DNA of 64,000 nucleotides from Candidatus Baldrarchaeota archaeon (GTDB taxonomy: Archaea > Asgardarchaeota > Baldrarchaeia > Baldrarchaeales > DXJG01): contig DXJG01000001.1 in NCBI GenBank assembly GCA_019056805.1, forward strand, positions 62,001 through 126,000, in the 5' to 3' direction. This document shows, one piece after another, positions 62,724 through 64,000 of this stretch (position 1 is the stretch's first letter; each line of letters begins with the position of its first letter). A model generated the notes under the pieces. The model was not told the DNA's origin, did not search any database, and saw nothing but the letters and a program-made list of their open reading frames with translations. The translations under genes were made by a program, and so were the position numbers.

Positions 62724-63199
62724 GCAATCACCTTAATAGCTTCACTATAACAAACTATTTCACAAATATTACAATTTAACCTATGTGGAGGGTTTCTTCT
62801 ACATTTATCTAGATTTAACATCTTTATTTTTCCATCTTCCACAGTAAAAACAACATCTGTGGTTCTAGGGTTAATTCCCTTTGCGACTGCTGGTTCTATA
62901 GCAACATTAGCTGGACAGGCAATTACACAATTACCACAACCTATACACTTGTCTTCATCGATTTGGATAAGTGTTTGCATAGCAGATAAAAGAGGAGCTA
63001 TTAATTCCTGTAGTTGTTTAAGGTTCTCAGCGTATTTGGGGTCGTTAAAAAGAGGAGTGCATTGCTCGAGAGTTACCTCTCTTTGTAAGAGTTTTATAGC
63101 GAATGACATGCAGGTATGGCCGCATAATTTGCAATTTGTTTTAGGAAGAAGCTTATAGATTTGAAGCGGTGTAAGTCTTGTTGACAACTTATTTTTCAC
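62720..63199 (-). CDS. Fe-S protein: CFeSP-type cluster domain plus ferredoxin
   Basis: 159 aa. Residues 1-60 parallel the CdhE N-terminus (LTPLQIYKLLPKTNC, CMSFAIKLLQREVTLEQCTPL); the cysteine spacing CKLCGHTC is one residue shorter than CdhE's CGECGESSC. Then come a cubane motif CIGCGNCVIACP (residue 96) and another, CRRNPPHRLNCNICEIVC, with relaxed spacing. It probably delivers electrons to FwdB, next in the operon, with a four-base overlap. Sometimes named FwdG-like. Confidence 0.8.
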   Translation of the reverse strand: MKNKLSTRLTPLQIYKLLPKTNCKLCGHTCMSFAIKLLQREVTLEQCTPLFNDPKYAENLKQLQELIAPLLSAMQTLIQIDEDKCIGCGNCVIACPANVAIEPAVAKGINPRTTDVVFTVEDGKIKMLNLDKCRRNPPHRLNCNICEIVCYSEAIKVIA

Positions 63200-63312
63200 C
63201 CCATCTGACCTTTAATTCATCACAATCTTCCATGAAAGTATGTGATTTTCTTTAATTTCTTTTAAGGATATCATATTTCAAAGGTCTTTCATATCTCATC
63301 GGAATATTCCTA

Positions 63313-63663
63313 TTAAGTAACTTGTTTTCCATACATTTTCCAAAGTTCTCTCATTATGAAGTCTCCTTTAGATTTAACCTCTTCCCACGCTTCCTCTATT
63401 TCTAAACTATATACGTTTTTTTGTAAACATTCGTTATATTTTTCTATGAATTTTATCACAGCTTTCACTACTGGTTGCTGTAAAATTTCTAGTTTTTCTT
63501 TGCCTACATCTATACTACTTATCAAAGCTCCCTCAATGTACTTTTTATTACCAAGAATATCCATCAACACAAGTTTTCCTTCTTCATAGTAGACTCTGAC
63601 TATATCTTCTGCTACTTTGCTTTCCCGGTCTCGGTCTTTTATAAAAACTTTAAATTCACACAT
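63313..63663 (-). CDS. CooT-like nickel-binding protein
   Basis: 116 aa from ATG 63663, where GGTGG is five bases away; GTG 63672 would add three residues. It begins MCEFKVFI and continues LVLMDILGNKKYIEGALISS, matching the small CooT family, in which Cys2 binds nickel for CODH assembly. The helical C-terminal half (KFIEKYNECLQKNVYSLEIE) is longer than CooT itself, so there is an extra domain. It lies upstream of the fwd/hdr unit with about 110 bases between. Confidence 0.65.
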   Translation of the reverse strand: MCEFKVFIKDRDRESKVAEDIVRVYYEEGKLVLMDILGNKKYIEGALISSIDVGKEKLEILQQPVVKAVIKFIEKYNECLQKNVYSLEIEEAWEEVKSKGDFIMRELWKMYGKQVT

Positions 63664-63881
63664 TTTTTCCACCAGTTTTCAAACAATCTTGAGACTTATA
63701 AATGTAAATAGTTTAATTAGTATTGGAAGCGGGCTGATTTATAAGAGGAATTAGATATTATGAAACATTCTACAAATTTTTAAGTTTTGTTTTAGGAAAC
63801 CCTAAAAATTAAACAAATCAACAATGATTGTTGACATTGCTAACAACTAATAAAAGGGGTTTGGAAATTCGCAAAAAATAC
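63664..63881. other. Divergent spacer before CofE-like gene
   Basis: About 218 bases, A+T-rich, without a gene. It holds leftward promoter sequence for the CooT-like gene and rightward sequence before 63882, including AAAAGGGG at 63853-63859. No clear hairpin. Confidence 0.35.
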
Positions 63882-64000
63882 ATGGTAATCACAATCAAAA
63901 CGAAGTATTGGAAGCCTGGTACAAACTACATAGGTGTGATAGTGGATGTTCTAAAGGACAAAATTCGAAATGGCGATATAATTGTATTATCCGAGAAAGC
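63882..64000 (+). CDS. CofE-like (F420-0 gamma-glutamyl ligase family) protein, 3'-truncated
   Basis: 39 codons visible: VITIKTKYWKPGTNYIGVIV then LKDKIRNGDIIVLSEK. The family start KTRYWKPGT and a following DIVVVSEKA are characteristic of F420-0:gamma-glutamyl ligase homologues that are distinct from the classical CofE at 24168. The 3' part lies beyond the window. It may add glutamate to a different cofactor. Confidence 0.65.
   Translation, partial: MVITIKTKYWKPGTNYIGVIVDVLKDKIRNGDIIVLSEK

Noticed and set aside
1..64000. CRISPR arrays, insertion sequences, integrases or rRNA genes
   Set aside because: No regularly spaced repeats, transposase or integrase motifs, or rRNA-like sequence were seen.

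Overview
The window is archaeal. It carries the PolD small subunit, an Orc1/Cdc6 fragment, RadA and RadB, Hef, PCNA, PriS/PriL, a GINS subunit, TFS, RpoL, the exosome subunit Csl4, ribosomal proteins S27e and L44e, aIF2-alpha, Nop10, AglB and CDP-archaeol synthase. The two tRNA genes are long, intron-bearing and encode their own CCA. The DNA is A+T-rich. Clustering of Nop10/aIF2-alpha/S27e/L44e with GINS, primase, PCNA, TFS, RpoL and Csl4 recalls TACK archaea. With PolD, RadB, F420 synthesis, an H4MPT-type one-carbon pathway and an archaeal CODH/ACS, but no methyl-CoM reductase in view, I lean towards a Bathyarchaeia-like, possibly acetogenic organism. That placement is inference.

Layout. 1-4 kb: end of orc1, the DP1 subunit with a DUF429 gene, and an AbrB/PhoU regulator. 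4-6.3 kb: an intron-rich tRNA-Ser, a MoxR ATPase and a von Willebrand protein joined by a candidate -1 frameshift signal, then an intron-rich tRNA-Leu. 6.3-8 kb: a gene-poor, more G+C-rich stretch with a DUF362 gene, probably foreign. 8-15 kb: RNA- and repair-related genes (FAU-1, Hef) and a multidomain PAPS-reductase-like protein. 15-21 kb: a leftward operon with phosphomevalonate dehydratase, a UbiD-like decarboxylase and UbiX (modified archaeal mevalonate pathway) plus two unassigned genes and an HD phosphohydrolase. 21-29 kb: RadB, CarS, RadA, CofE, FolP, GcvT and GcvH. 29-32.6 kb: AglB with four tandem C-terminal beta repeats. 32.6-41.8 kb: an information-processing block. 41.8-46.7 kb: enolase, UPF0146, two tandem nucleotidyltransferases and DUF166.

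46.8-64 kb is a carbon and energy block. The CODH/ACS operon (cdhA-B-C-small ORF-D-E) is flanked by two CooC-type ATPases. Upstream, formylmethanofuran dehydrogenase genes (fwdB, fwdF, fwdD) are interleaved with heterodisulfide reductase genes (hdrA fused to an MvhD domain, hdrB, hdrC), a CFeSP-like ferredoxin and a CooT-like nickel protein. Together they suggest that CO2 reduction to the formyl level is coupled to flavin-based electron bifurcation and feeds the Wood-Ljungdahl pathway. GcvT/GcvH, a pterin-synthesis enzyme and F420 ligases fit the same one-carbon economy.

The observations most worth a second look are the MoxR-VWA frameshift signal, an unannotated small ORF in the cdh operon sharing a motif with the ends of CdhC and CdhD, the three-intron tRNAs, and the Hdr-Fwd architecture.
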